Source: Pseudoalteromonas aurantia
GTDB taxonomy: Bacteria; Pseudomonadota; Gammaproteobacteria; Enterobacterales; Alteromonadaceae
Assembly (NCBI RefSeq): GCF_005886875.1
Contig: NZ_PNBY01000020.1
Coordinates: 41,756 to 105,755 of the forward strand
Reading direction: 5' to 3'
DNA length: 64,000 nt
Part shown: piece by piece, positions 55,501 to 63,970 of the stretch
Layout: each line of letters starts with the position of its first letter
Position numbering within the stretch: the first letter of the stretch is position 1
Program-made: the position numbers and the translations under genes
The notes under the pieces: generated by a model
The model's database searches: none
What the model saw: only the letters and a program-made list of their open reading frames with translations
Told to the model about the DNA's origin: nothing

Positions 55501-56680
55501 AAAGCTTTTTTAGTTTTTGAGTTTTAACTTGCCATTTATAAAGCTGTGAAGACGCTGTCGCGATTAATAGGTCGCCATTGTTGTCGGTAACAATCCCATT
55601 GGGGGCAACCAACACTGGATTTTTAATTGCTTTAAACTGTCGGTGAGGTACGAGTTTAAATATTCCATGTACCTCATTGGTTATCCAAATTGTTTTGTCT
55701 TTATCTTCAAAAATAATCCTCAAACCGCTGTTATACTCTAGATCGAGTTGTTCTATTTTTCCACTGGAACCTGATTGGCGGTATACTCCTTTACTGGTCA
55801 CAAACCAAATGTGTCCATCTTGGCCTTCAATCATTGAGTTAACTTGACCTAACAGGTTATCGTTCAACACACCGAGCTGTTTAAATGTGCCTGTTTCTGT
55901 ATTAAAGACAAAGGGCCCTTGTTGAGTACCTACATATATTTTGCCTTGGGATGTTTTTAATATATGACGTATTTCATTGGCACCTGTCGGTGTTTTATTA
56001 CTTGGATCTGGGAAATAATAACGAAAAGACTGTGTTTTTTTATTATATAAATTAAGGCCGTAACTCGTAGCAACCCAGAGGCTATCTTTGTCTTTGCTTT
56101 CTATATCCCATACTCGGTTATGAGATAATCCAGGGGTTGAGTCTGTTCGCTTTTTTATATGCTCAAAGCGCCCCCCTCCTAAATAATGGTTTAAACCTTG
56201 GTCATAAGAACCCAGCCAAATAGAGCCAGCTTGATCATGGTATAAAGACTGGATCCGATTGGCTGATATTGAGTCTGGTTGTTTTGGATCGTGTAAAAAG
56301 TTTTGAAATTGGCCTGTTTTAAGATTGTATTTATTGGCGCCACCACCCCATGTGCCTACCCAAACATGACCACTTTGATCCGACATGAGATTACCAGCAT
56401 CGTTATGAGACAACCCATTCTCACTGTCACTATCAAATTCAAACAGTGTTACTTTACGGCCATCGTAGCGCATTACCCCATTTTCAGCGGTGCCAAACCA
56501 CAGTAATCCTTGTTCATCTTGAATTATTGAATAAATTTCAGATGATACAAAACCATCTTCAGCAGTTAACTTTTTTACCGAATATTCATTAGCAAGCATG
56601 GGATATTGTGCAAAGCAGTAGGGAGATATTAGTATTGCTAGTACTAAGGCTGCACGTGTAAGGGTGAACAGTTTATACAT
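52523..56680 (-). CDS. Hybrid sensor kinase: ligand-binding propeller, kinase and two receiver domains
   Basis: 1385-residue hybrid two-component sensor. A signal peptide (to about FAQ, 25) leads into a large periplasmic region of Reg_prop propeller repeats ([57 protein letters not shown] and similar) ending in a Y_Y_Y-type domain ([18 protein letters not shown]). One membrane helix (about 812-832) is followed by a coiled coil, H-box [17 protein letters not shown] with His866, HATPase motifs and two receivers. In receiver 1 the phospho-acceptor position is Asn1157 ([13 protein letters not shown]), whereas receiver 2 keeps Asp1309 ([13 protein letters not shown]). No AraC-type output domain is present. 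Such sensors often control carbohydrate use; the nearby TonB receptor fits that (inference). Confidence 0.92.
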   Translation of the reverse strand: MYKLFTLTRAALVLAILISPYCFAQYPMLANEYSVKKLTAEDGFVSSEIYSIIQDEQGLLWFGTAENGVMRYDGRKVTLFEFDSDSENGLSHNDAGNLMSDQSGHVWVGTWGGGANKYNLKTGQFQNFLHDPKQPDSISANRIQSLYHDQAGSIWLGSYDQGLNHYLGGGRFEHIKKRTDSTPGLSHNRVWDIESKDKDSLWVATSYGLNLYNKKTQSFRYYFPDPSNKTPTGANEIRHILKTSQGKIYVGTQQGPFVFNTETGTFKQLGVLNDNLLGQVNSMIEGQDGHIWFVTSKGVYRQSGSSGKIEQLDLEYNSGLRIIFEDKDKTIWITNEVHGIFKLVPHRQFKAIKNPVLVAPNGIVTDNNGDLLIATASSQLYKWQVKTQKLKKLSSSMFNEVNGFDQNRLLERPVLHLSKKNILWVAQDEGIAKFNLHTQQAELLTYPKTGPHYHEFREIRALSIDRHGNLWIGTYKNGIYIYDTTEQTFQHLDSTYGLSHPEVLVLYTDNQQNMWVGTGEGVNLWVDASQRFLSFKPDKYKPGSILGSIVQDIKQSRDGNIWIATQKGLNLYLPEHQSFKHYSTDHGLPTTLIRAIADDQEGNLWLTTNKGISKFNPSTGKVNNFDSQNGLLGLNYYPNSLVKGNNSTLFTSSQRGIEYFSTEPLKTNLVDPNLILTGFNTMGQPMKLALPHSYVTDIHLSYLDYIFSFEFSALDFISPNKNQYAYKLVGYDDNWIEIGNRNTASFTNLDGGSYQFQVKATNSDGKWSENQLSINLHVSPPPWQTWWAYSLYAFLTTLIIITAIYLRTRLQKSEIIRQKQFVLKLEEQVSEKTASLETQANDLADALKKAEAATQLKSEFLANMSHEIRTPMNGVIGMLDLLKNSNLNSEQHHSVNIASTSAQSLLTLINDILDFSKIEADKLELEYIDFNLTELIEQLSESMTLAAQQKGVEVILDLAGIHHPHVKSDPSRIRQILTNIISNAIKFTEHGEIVVTANLSGVDISNNTTLTCQITDTGIGIEQSKISALFDSFSQVDASTTRKYGGTGLGLSITRRLCQLLGGDISVSSAIGKGSCFEITCLLNANSQLPNTQPTFGPLNLTVAIVDGNKSSREALQRQFESWGVSVEVAKNANEAIKHFGDATKLPTNTIDLIIFNKVLPDMDGLSFSRRLKAGIANPKFKLIMMSPLGEQYDLENTSDGEIDAIFPKPATKQDLLEALSTAHPDVQAFLDNGKSPYDKNDPVETDNAWTEHAQVLLVEDNRINQLVALKLLGKIGINAVVAENGAEALIKLKESEQRNTLFSIILMDCQMPEMDGYEATKNIRQGNAGIKNQSIPIIAMTANAMQGDKQKCLDAGMNDYITKPIDTEKVLNKLQSWITKVHLP

Positions 56681-56930
56681 AAAAGATTATTTTACCGCCA
56701 CTTTTTGGACAATGAAACGAGAAAGAGAATGATATTAGAGTAGTTTATATAGCTTGTTATTTCTATCAGGAAAACGTTAAAATTTAACTTGTTGGAAAAA
56801 TGAATAGGGTATAAAGGTCAATGACTGTAGTGTGCCTTGCTCGGTAAAATAGCGTCAACGTAGAGTCAAGTGTTACCAAACTAGGCTAACAGTAAAATGC
56901 GTCCGAGTTATATTTTAGGGTCTCGCTGTC

Positions 56931-56962
56931 ATGGCTAAGCGGTTATGATAGCGCTTAGCCAT
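56931..56962. terminator. Inverted repeat after the small secreted protein gene
   Basis: ATGGCTAAGCG (56931-56941) and its complement (56952-56962), 10-nt loop. It lies 16 bp beyond the stop of the minus-strand gene at 56978, with no T run. Probably its terminator or a shared stop for the kinase region. Confidence 0.6.
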
Positions 56963-56977
56963 AGTAAATGTAATTTG

Positions 56978-57301
56978 CTAATTAGTCTCGATATAACAAA
57001 TAACGGCTCTTTGATCTGGCGTGTCTTGTGTGTCTTTGATCAGGTAGCTAGACTTCAAGCTATTCTGGCAAGTACACATATCAAAATGGCTGATCATATA
57101 ATTTTGCCCGAATTCGTCTTTATTTGTTTTTGTAATACTACAGGTTGGTTCACGCCACCTAGGGTCAAAACCACTTTCTCCAATCGCGACAATTTTAATC
57201 TTTTTTGAGCTGATGATAGTGTTTGGTTCATCAGTATGTGACTGAACATTTAACGCTGTCAGTGAACACAGTGCTACTAGGCCGGTTATAAGCTTTTTCA
57301 T
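56978..57301 (-). CDS. Small secreted protein of unknown function
   Basis: 107 residues with a signal peptide (KKLITGLVALCSLTALNVQS). The mature part has four cysteines in two close pairs (PTCSITKTN, MCTCQNSLK, AVICYIETN) that could form disulfides. I do not recognise a family. It lies between the hybrid kinase gene and the TonB receptor gene and is transcribed in the kinase direction, about 300 bp upstream of it. Confidence 0.65.
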   Translation of the reverse strand: MKKLITGLVALCSLTALNVQSHTDEPNTIISSKKIKIVAIGESGFDPRWREPTCSITKTNKDEFGQNYMISHFDMCTCQNSLKSSYLIKDTQDTPDQRAVICYIETN

Positions 57302-57897
57302 ATTTTATCCTTAATTAAACTAAGCTTTATTAGAGTTTAAACCCTACTTGGGGGGGAGGATTTTATTTGCTCGAAATATAAAATCAAGGTTTTTTTATTG
57401 CTTTTAATTGAGAAGAATGTATAGGTGTTTAAATAAATGCAATATTGAAACTTTCCACTCTACTTAGATTTTAGATAAGTAGCATTCATGTTTTGTGCAG
57501 ATAAATAGTAATTGTTGATGTAATAATAAATTCTTACAATTGGTTTATTACCACGGCATAATCTAATTTATAACAGGCTTGGAAGGTCCATGTAGTGGCG
57601 TTATTACAGAGATTACTACGGTTAGAAACTGCCTTTAGGTGAGCAGTTTAATCTACAGGCGCTTAATTTAGGGCGAATTATTTAATAGGGGATTTTATCC
57701 TTATTATTCCTTAAAAGTAATTAAAAATATCGTATGTACACGCTATAAGAGATAATTCTACCAAAACCGTTGCTGTTTTATGTACTAATTGAAGGTGTGT
57801 GTTGTTATTTTGTTGATTTGTTTGTGCCTGTAAAGTGTGATAAAACTTTAGGTGATTAATTAAAACAATAACTTACACTACAACAGGGACAAATATA
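57302..57897 (+). promoter_or_regulatory. AT-rich upstream region of the TonB receptor gene
   Basis: 596 bp with no supported gene. The final AT-rich 200 bp before ATG 57898 must hold the receptor's promoter and long leader. A G-run (57352-57359) lies near 57350. No Fur box or clear operator was recognised by eye. Confidence 0.4.
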
Positions 57898-60564
57898 ATG
57901 AAGGCAACATATTCTCTTAGTGCACTATCAGCAGCAATCCTGCTTGCTCACTCAGGCAGTGCGGTGTCAGCCGATGAAAATAAGGTTGAACGGATAGAAG
58001 TAACGGGCTCACACATCAAACGGACAGACATGGAAGGCCCCTCGCCAATTCAATCTTTATCAGCGTCAGATCTCGCTGCAACCGGCTCAACGGACCTAAT
58101 TGGCGCGCTCGCCAAGTTACCTGTATCTGGAGCGGGCACATTTAGCACCCAAGGTAACTCAAGTGACGATACCGCAAACGGTGGCTCAAGCGTTGCGCTA
58201 CGTGGCCTTGGCGCTTCTTCAACGCTTGTGCTTATTAATGGTCGCCGCGTTGCAGTGAGCCCATTTGCAAAAGACATTGAAACATCGTTCGTTGATTTAA
58301 ATAGTATTCCGGTGTCGTCTGTAAAGCGCATTGATATTCTAAAAGATGGTGCATCAGCAACCTACGGTTCAGACGCCGTTGCGGGTGTTATTAATATTAT
58401 TTTACGCGATGACATCGAGGGCTTTGAAGTTTCTGGCAAAGTGTCTGATACAGCAGATGGCGGTGGCGAGGAGCAAAACTTTACGCTTTTATGGGGCTCG
58501 TCTAATGACAAAGGCAATCATAACTTCTCACTAGATTACTTTAAACGTGGCGATATTTTTTATTCTGACAGAGATTACACCGCCAGTGCAGATCAGCGTT
58601 TTCGTGGCGGTAATAACGCACTTAGTTCATCAGGTTTCCCTGGTAGCGTAGAAGTTGTGCGCAGTATGTTAACAGAAGAACAATGGAACGCATTGCCTGT
58701 TGTAAGAGTTGAAGATGACGGTACACAAGTTCGTCAGACAATTTTTGCTGATACATGGGGTAACGATAAATGTGAAGAGTCGTTGATCATTGGTGATATT
58801 TGCCGTTATGACTATGCACCGCATATGAGCTTAATGCCATCTACCGAGCGTTATAGCTTTAACTACAACGGTGTGCAAGAGATAACCGACGGTATAGAGG
58901 GCTTTGCAGAATTTTCAGCACAACATTCGTCGACCTTTATTCAAGGTGCGGGTAGCCCAAGCTTTACCGAACTGACAATGATGGGGACTAACCCGAATCA
59001 CCCATTAGCCAATGATCCGACTCATTTTTTACATGGTGTAGATATTTCAATGCGCCGCCGAACAGTCGATATTGGTAATCGTAAAAAAGACGTAGACTCA
59101 GAGTATTATCGTGCAGTACTCGGTGCTCGTGGTAATTTTAAAGAATGGGATTGGGAAGTTGCTTATTCAACAATTCGTTCAAGTGCGGTTGAGCGTGGCT
59201 TTGATGGCTTCCCTAATAAATTGCGCGCACAGCAAGCCATTGATACCGGTTTATGGAACCCGTTTGAACCAAGTACAAATACAGCTGCAGGGTTAGCATT
59301 CTTCGAAACCACCACAACACGTTATGGCTCATCGACCATGCAGGCGTTAGATGGGACGGTATCAGGCGAGTTGTTTGAACTTGAGTCTGGTTACATCGCA
59401 GGTGCGTTTGGTTTTGAACATCGTAAAGAAAAAATAGAAGATAACCCAGATAGCCAGTATTTACGTGGCGAAATTTTCGGCACTGAAGCAACACAGGCAA
59501 ATGGTGACCGTGATAATACCGCCATCTTTGCTGAATTCAGTATTCCAGTGTTAGAAACTCTCGAATTACAGCTTGCTGTTCGCCATGAAGATTATAGCGA
59601 CTTTGGTACAACCACTGATCCGAAAGTGGCATTTCGTTGGTCACCATTTGATGAGTTGGTTGTTCGAGGCTCTTGGGGCACGGCATTTAGAGCGCCTTCG
59701 CTGGTTCAGTTACACTTAGGGCGTACCGATGAATCCCCAAGTGTGATCGATAAAGAGCGTTGTCGTCAAACCGGTGCAGAAGTTGACTGTGAGCCAACTG
59801 AATACACGGCAATTGTGGCGGGTAATAAAAACTTACAACCAGAAGAATCTGAAAACTTCAACTTAGGCGTGGTGTGGGAAGCAACAGATAACTTTAGTAT
59901 TGGGGTTGATTACTGGAATTACGACCAAGAAAACCTAATAAAGAAAATTGGTGCACAAAAACTGGTTGATTGTTGTGGCAGTGATTCAAGTTTAGTTGTG
60001 CGCGCGCCAAATCAGGGTAGTACACTGGGTCGTATTTTACAAATTAACGACACCTTTGTGAACATTGGTGGCCGTGAAACCGATGGTGTTGACATTAATT
60101 TAGAATACAGATTAATGACCGACAATTTAGGTGAGTTTAAATTCAATTATAACCTAACGTATGCGCTTAACTTTGAAGAGCAAGCGTTTGAAAGTGACGA
60201 CGCAGGTAATCGTATTAACGTGATTGATGACCGTAACGGTGAATACCAGCATCCAGAGCTGCGTTGGACCAGTGGCGTTGATTGGAACCGTGATGACTGG
60301 GTTGCAACCCTTAGTGTGAGTCATATTGGTTCTTATAAAGATTTAGCCGATAGTAATAATGACAAGTTTGGCATTGATTCATGGACCACCATTGATACCT
60401 CTGTCAGCTATGTTGGTTTTGAAGGGTTAGTATTAACGGCCGGAGCGGCGAATTTATTGAATGAAGAAGCGCCACAAGCGCCTTCTGAATCTATGGGCGT
60501 TGATAATAAAACTCACAGCTCATTAGGTCGCCAAGCTTACTTAAAGTTTAATTATAAATTTTAA
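57898..60564 (+). CDS. TonB-dependent outer-membrane receptor
   Basis: 888-residue outer-membrane receptor. The signal peptide (residues 1-25) is followed by a TonB-box-like VERIEVTGSHI (30-40) and the plug domain (about 45-170) with VALRGLGASSTLVLINGRRV and DGASATYGSDAVAGVINIIL. A beta-barrel of about 22 strands follows and ends in the aromatic YLKFNYKF that BamA recognises. The plug sequence (LRGLGASSTLVLINGRR, ASATYGSDAVAGVINI) is of the type common in marine Alteromonadales, for which peptide, carbohydrate or siderophore substrates are all known. The kinase nearby suggests a carbohydrate or polymer (inference). A strong terminator follows. Confidence 0.94.
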   Translation: MKATYSLSALSAAILLAHSGSAVSADENKVERIEVTGSHIKRTDMEGPSPIQSLSASDLAATGSTDLIGALAKLPVSGAGTFSTQGNSSDDTANGGSSVALRGLGASSTLVLINGRRVAVSPFAKDIETSFVDLNSIPVSSVKRIDILKDGASATYGSDAVAGVINIILRDDIEGFEVSGKVSDTADGGGEEQNFTLLWGSSNDKGNHNFSLDYFKRGDIFYSDRDYTASADQRFRGGNNALSSSGFPGSVEVVRSMLTEEQWNALPVVRVEDDGTQVRQTIFADTWGNDKCEESLIIGDICRYDYAPHMSLMPSTERYSFNYNGVQEITDGIEGFAEFSAQHSSTFIQGAGSPSFTELTMMGTNPNHPLANDPTHFLHGVDISMRRRTVDIGNRKKDVDSEYYRAVLGARGNFKEWDWEVAYSTIRSSAVERGFDGFPNKLRAQQAIDTGLWNPFEPSTNTAAGLAFFETTTTRYGSSTMQALDGTVSGELFELESGYIAGAFGFEHRKEKIEDNPDSQYLRGEIFGTEATQANGDRDNTAIFAEFSIPVLETLELQLAVRHEDYSDFGTTTDPKVAFRWSPFDELVVRGSWGTAFRAPSLVQLHLGRTDESPSVIDKERCRQTGAEVDCEPTEYTAIVAGNKNLQPEESENFNLGVVWEATDNFSIGVDYWNYDQENLIKKIGAQKLVDCCGSDSSLVVRAPNQGSTLGRILQINDTFVNIGGRETDGVDINLEYRLMTDNLGEFKFNYNLTYALNFEEQAFESDDAGNRINVIDDRNGEYQHPELRWTSGVDWNRDDWVATLSVSHIGSYKDLADSNNDKFGIDSWTTIDTSVSYVGFEGLVLTAGAANLLNEEAPQAPSESMGVDNKTHSSLGRQAYLKFNYKF

Positions 60565-60630
60565 TAAAGAGCCAATTTAGGTCATAGAGCTTATTAATAA
60601 AAATACGTTAATTTAAATTGACGAATATAA

Positions 60631-60659
60631 AACCTCAGCTTTGAGCTGGGGTTTTTTAT
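60631..60659 (+). terminator. Rho-independent terminator after the TonB receptor gene
   Basis: AACCTCAGCT / AGCTGGGGTT stem (one G-U pair), 3-nt loop, T run. Confidence 0.9.
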
Positions 60660-60757
60660 TTATGGATCATTGCTTAACAAAGAGAAAGAAGGTTGGGAGG
60701 GAGTGTCTTGGCTTTTATAGAGCATAATTGTTTGCTGTGAACTTGGATATGATTGTG

Positions 60758-60837
60758 ATTTTTTTACTTATTTTAGAATAGATGTCACTTGTTATTTTTT
60801 TAGAGTGGGGGTCACTGGTTATTCTCTGAGGGGGGCT
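60758..60837. repeat. Degenerate tandem repeat, period about 27 bp
   Basis: TCACTTGTTATT... at 60785 and TCACTGGTTATT... at 60812 are clear copies, each followed by a G-run (5-6 G). A more decayed copy precedes them from about 60758. It is non-coding in my reading; a 73-codon minus-strand frame across it is just the repeat translated. It sits in a 700-bp gene-free stretch (60565-61261) in which I see nothing else but the start of the cassette region. Confidence 0.6.
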
Positions 60838-61290
60838 ATCATTAAAAATGATGAATGACTTGATCCAATAATAAGTACGCCTTCTCAGTTTTAATACTAT
60901 AGCGTCTTGTACGCAGTTCGGTTCGCACAGATTCAAGAAAAGGAGAGGAAGATATAATAAACTCGATGGCTGTGTTTATATACAGTTATAATTTAATTTC
61001 CTACAATTGCTAACCTCTCTTCTCGTTATGTAATTTAGAAAATGCGCGTTTAAATTGGCATGTGAACATAATTAACTGAATTATAAGCGGTTTTTACTTT
61101 AGTAAAATTGCATAACGACCCAACTGATGCTCGGTTAAGTAAATTCTCGGGTTCAGAAGGTGTGAAAAGATGATTGTTGTGTGTGAGGGAAAGTGTTAAG
61201 TTACTAATATATATTAAATTAATTAGCGGTTCTGATTTTCTCTACGCGAAACAAGAGCAGAGTGTTTATCGGCATTCACGCTAAAACGCT

Positions 61291-61297
61291 GTTAGGC
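61291..61297 (+). other. Cassette boundary core site GTTAGGC
   Basis: GTTAGGC fits the integron R' core consensus GTTRRRY and lies 10 bp before the start of the first small gene. It is where a cassette would join to the preceding attC or attI. No complete palindromic site could be recognised upstream, so this is a decayed or half site. Confidence 0.4.
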
Positions 61298-61306
61298 AAC
61301 CACAGC

Positions 61307-61699
61307 ATGTCTCACCATGAGTTTAAAGTGGATAATAAAACGGGTAAAAATAAGTATGTTGGCTCGTGGAGTGAAAACACTTCAATGGCGGTCAATTTGC
61401 CGTTTACGGTTGAATCCCTTAAATCCGTATTGCAGAACGGTGCCAATCCCGATCAGTCAAAATATACACATCAGGATATAGCGCATTGGTGTGATCGTTT
61501 TTTCATGGCTATGTTCGAGATCGATACGGACAATGCAATGGATATTGCCACTGGTGTTGGCACTGACGTAGATACCCAGTGGGATATGTATCTAGCAAAT
61601 ACCTATTCACTAGAGCAATTGAAGCAGTTAGACTTTTCACAAGAAAGCATGCCGATAGAGTGGTTTAATGATTGGCTTAAGGAGCTTGAAAGTGCCTAA
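61307..61699 (+). CDS. Unknown small protein, probable integron cassette gene
   Basis: 130-residue acidic cytoplasmic protein (MSHHEFKVDNKTGKNKYVGS ... MPIEWFNDWLKELESA), not recognised. An upstream in-frame GTG at 61262 would put the start inside the putative recombination site, so ATG 61307 is preferred. The ribosome site is weak. The stop codon TAA lies within the left core of an attC-like site (61694-61700), which is where cassette genes typically end. Function unknown. Confidence 0.7.
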   Translation: MSHHEFKVDNKTGKNKYVGSWSENTSMAVNLPFTVESLKSVLQNGANPDQSKYTHQDIAHWCDRFFMAMFEIDTDNAMDIATGVGTDVDTQWDMYLANTYSLEQLKQLDFSQESMPIEWFNDWLKELESA

Positions 61700-61783
61700 C
61701 AAAAATAGTCACAGGAACGGTTTTAAGCTGCTTTCGCTTCGCTCCATCAACTTAAAACACGTCCTGTGCTATAGGCGTTATAC
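61694..61783. repeat. attC-like recombination site 1
   Basis: 90-bp imperfect palindrome. Left core GCCTAAC, right core GTTATAC, inner arms ATAG-t-CACAGGA with TCCTGTG-CTAT (one extrahelical T, as attC sites have), and further pairing of TTTTAAG with CTTAAAA. The central unpaired part contains CGCTTCGCTC. The right core departs from strict GTTRRRY at one position. Confidence 0.7.
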
Positions 61784-61886
61784 ACTCATGACGCAACAAT
61801 GACGCTGGGCTGTCATATAGATGACGTATAGAAAGATAGGATTTCTCTTCATAATAGTGTGAACTTTTATATATGAGGAAGCAGTG

Positions 61887-62228
61887 ATGGAAATGAAACT
61901 TGATAAAGCAAAACTAAAGCAACTTAGAGAGTCTAAAGCTTGGAGTCAGTCTTACTTTGCGGAAATAAGTGGCCTTAGCTTAAGAACGATTCAGAGAATT
62001 GAAAAATCAGGTATATCTTCGCCAGAGTCAGCTAAATCAATTTGCGCTACTTTTGGCATTCAAATAAATGAGCTTTCAGTTGTTAACGAGCATCAAAAAG
62101 AATTAGCTCCTTCTTTTTCAGGTTTAATAAAATACAAAATATTCAGCATGGACAAAAAGGCAACTCTAATCTCATTTAGCACTGCATTTGTCATAAGTTT
62201 TATTTTAACAATTATTTTAACAAGTTAA
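61887..62228 (+). CDS. Xre-type helix-turn-helix protein with C-terminal membrane helix
   Basis: 113-residue protein. The N-terminal HTH (LKQLRESKAWSQSYFAEISG, then LSLRTIQRIEKSG) is of the Xre/Cro type. Residues about 92-112 (ATLISFSTAFVISFILTIIL) form one membrane helix at the extreme C-terminus. That is the reverse of the usual membrane-anchored regulator order but is seen in small HTH-TM cassette proteins. ATG 61887 (GAGGA seven bases before) is preferred over GTG 61884. It lies between two attC-like sites, as a cassette gene of unknown target. Confidence 0.85.
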   Translation: MEMKLDKAKLKQLRESKAWSQSYFAEISGLSLRTIQRIEKSGISSPESAKSICATFGIQINELSVVNEHQKELAPSFSGLIKYKIFSMDKKATLISFSTAFVISFILTIILTS

Positions 62229-62231
62229 CGT

Positions 62232-62326
62232 GTATAACAATGTGTTAAACTAGGTCAAAATTAAATAAGCTCGTCGCTTCGCTCGATTTTAGCTTATTCA
62301 ATTTTCCTGTTAGCTAAGCGTTATAA
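62232..62326. repeat. attC-like recombination site 2
   Basis: 95-bp imperfect palindrome starting 4 bp after the HTH gene stop. Outer cores TATAAC / GTTATA, then AGG / CCT flanked by an extrahelical TC, then AAAATT / AATTTT and AATAAGCT / AGCTTATT. The loop again contains CGCTTCGCTC, as in site 1. Confidence 0.7.
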
Positions 62327-62341
62327 CGATAAGGAGTGTCA

Positions 62342-63325
62342 GTGCAAACTTTAACTAAAAAGAATATACCATTTATCTTTCTTGCAGTTATTTCTGTTTT
62401 CTGGGCTTTTTACTATCAAAGCTCTAATGCTCTCAATGGGTATGGCATAGAAAAACCAGAATGGCTTTTGCTAATAGATGGTTTAGTTGTCTTACCTATT
62501 TTATGCTTTTGGTTTGTTAAAGATAAGAAAGAAGCCGCAATCAAAACTGTTGCCTACAGCTGTTTAATTATTTTGCTTGGCAGCTTTGTAATTCCTGAAA
62601 GTTCAAAGGTTGTATGGCCTTATCTTGAATCATTGCGCTATCTTGCTTTAGCTGCGTTTATTGTTTTAGAAATCACCACTATTTTGACCGTATTTTTTGC
62701 GATCAAAGCTTCTCTTACCAAAGAGCAAGATCCTGATTTGGCTATATCAAAACCAATTGAAAGAATTTTAGGGAAAGGTGCTATAAGCTCTTTACTCTCT
62801 TTTGAGGCGCGAGTTTGGACATATGCGTTATTTTCAAAAAAGATAAGACAACAAAGCTTTACTGGAGATAGTCATTTTAGCTGTCATAAAAAAGATGGTG
62901 CTCAAAGCAATCAGTTAGGCTTTATTTTAATAATTTTATTTGAACTACCCGTAATACATTTGCTGTTACATTTTTTATGGTCACCGTTTGTGGCTAATGT
63001 CACAACGGTTTTAACTCTTCTTGGTTTAGTGTTTTTTATTGCAGAGTATAAAGCCATTGCAATTAGACCGATTTCAATTCTACCGGACAGCATTATTGTG
63101 AGGTATGGTGTTTGGAATCCATTTAGAATTGCTTTAAGTGAAATTACTCACGTTCAACCTAATTCGATTTTCATACGTCGGTCAGGTAATGTTAATAGAT
63201 TTAATTTGGCCGGTAATCCAAATATTGAGATTAAGCTTAATTCAGGTAAGTTCATATATTTAGGCGTGGATTCACCCAGTGAATTTCTAATGACTATAGA
63301 AAATTATCAAGAAAAATCGTTATAA
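62342..63325 (+). CDS. Membrane protein of unknown function, probable cassette gene
   Basis: 327-residue polytopic membrane protein, not recognised. It has at least six hydrophobic helices (for example FIFLAVISVFWAFYY, LLLIDGLVVLPILCFWF, LGFILIILFELPVIHLLLHF). Its soluble C-terminal part (SILPDSIIVRYGVWNPFRIA ... FNLAGNPNIEIKLNSGKFIY) resembles a PH-like beta domain, as in YdbT/bPH2-type membrane proteins. GTG 62342 is chosen because AAGGAG lies 5 bases upstream, while GTG 62336 overlaps that site. It directly follows attC-like site 2 and no third site is clear after it. Confidence 0.7.
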   Translation: MQTLTKKNIPFIFLAVISVFWAFYYQSSNALNGYGIEKPEWLLLIDGLVVLPILCFWFVKDKKEAAIKTVAYSCLIILLGSFVIPESSKVVWPYLESLRYLALAAFIVLEITTILTVFFAIKASLTKEQDPDLAISKPIERILGKGAISSLLSFEARVWTYALFSKKIRQQSFTGDSHFSCHKKDGAQSNQLGFILIILFELPVIHLLLHFLWSPFVANVTTVLTLLGLVFFIAEYKAIAIRPISILPDSIIVRYGVWNPFRIALSEITHVQPNSIFIRRSGNVNRFNLAGNPNIEIKLNSGKFIYLGVDSPSEFLMTIENYQEKSL

Positions 63326-63422
63326 CACATATGAGCCTTAACTCTGTCAATAGGCACTAGTACTCTTTTGACCGTTTTTATACATTGACGGTCAATTCCT
63401 AAATCAAAAGATAAATTTAAAA

Positions 63423-63501
63423 GACACCCATCGTAAATTGACTGTTATTCATTCATTGCCTATCCTTTCAATTCAGCTTAAAAGATAGGCAATTCTCTCA
63501 T
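63423..63501. repeat. 79-bp direct repeat, copy 1, with REP-like hairpin
   Basis: About 71 of 79 bases match the copy at 63830-63908. It contains the hairpin TTGCCTATC / GATAGGCAA (63456-63464 with 63484-63492). It ends at the ATG of the transposase gene. Confidence 0.85.
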
Positions 63502-63877
63502 GGCAACAGCACGCAAAAGACAAGTGAGTTTAACTGATACCAAATACTATCATTGTATTTCACGGTGTGTGCGTCGTGCTTATCTATGTGGTGAAGATAA
63601 GGTAACAGGGCAATCATATGAGCACAGAAGAGGGTGGATAGAGTCAAAATTACTTGAACTTGCTAAAGTTTTTTGTATTGACGTGTGTGCTTATGCGGTA
63701 ATGAGTAACCATACGCATATTGTGCTGTATGTAGATGATGCCAAAGTAAAAAGGTTAAGTGATAAAGCCGTTATTATTAGGTGGCATAAGTTGTTTAAGG
63801 GGACCTTGTTAACAAAGAGAATTTTAATTGACACCCATTCAAAATTGATTGTTTTTCATTCATTGCCTATCTTTTAA
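63500..63877 (+). pseudogene. Truncated REP-associated (Y1/HUH) transposase
   Basis: 125 codons of a Y1-type transposase that is usually about 300 residues in this family. The N-terminus is well preserved (ATARKRQVSLTDTKYYHCIS, RCVRRAYLCGEDK) and carries the HUH motif in VMSNHTHIVLY. After about residue 105 (KLFKGTLLTKR) the frame runs into the second 79-bp repeat, and its last residues (IDTHSKLIVFHSLPIF) are just that repeat translated. The catalytic tyrosine region is gone, so it is inactive. The element appears to have been cut off by recombination or insertion at the repeat. Confidence 0.88.
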
Positions 63878-63908
63878 ATTCAGCTTAAAAGGTAGGCAAT
63901 TCTCTCAT
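63830..63908. repeat. 79-bp direct repeat, copy 2
   Basis: Second copy, 407 bp downstream of copy 1, with the same hairpin (one G-U change). It lies inside the end of the truncated transposase frame and is followed by unrelated sequence instead of a transposase start. Confidence 0.85.
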
Positions 63909-63912
63909 AAGT

Positions 63913-63942
63913 AATTTAACAAGACATATATGGACACTCCCG
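63913..63942. repeat. 30-bp direct repeat, copy 1
   Basis: AATTTAACAAGACATATATG followed by GACACTCCCG; the same 30 bases with one change recur at 63971-64000 (period 58). Confidence 0.85.
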
Positions 63943-63970
63943 GTATGTCAAACAAAATAACTCTGGCGGA

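Noticed and set aside
60715..60936. 73-codon minus-strand frame
   Set aside because: Its repeated ITSD-type residues are simply the translation of the 27-bp tandem repeat; no start signal or homology visible.
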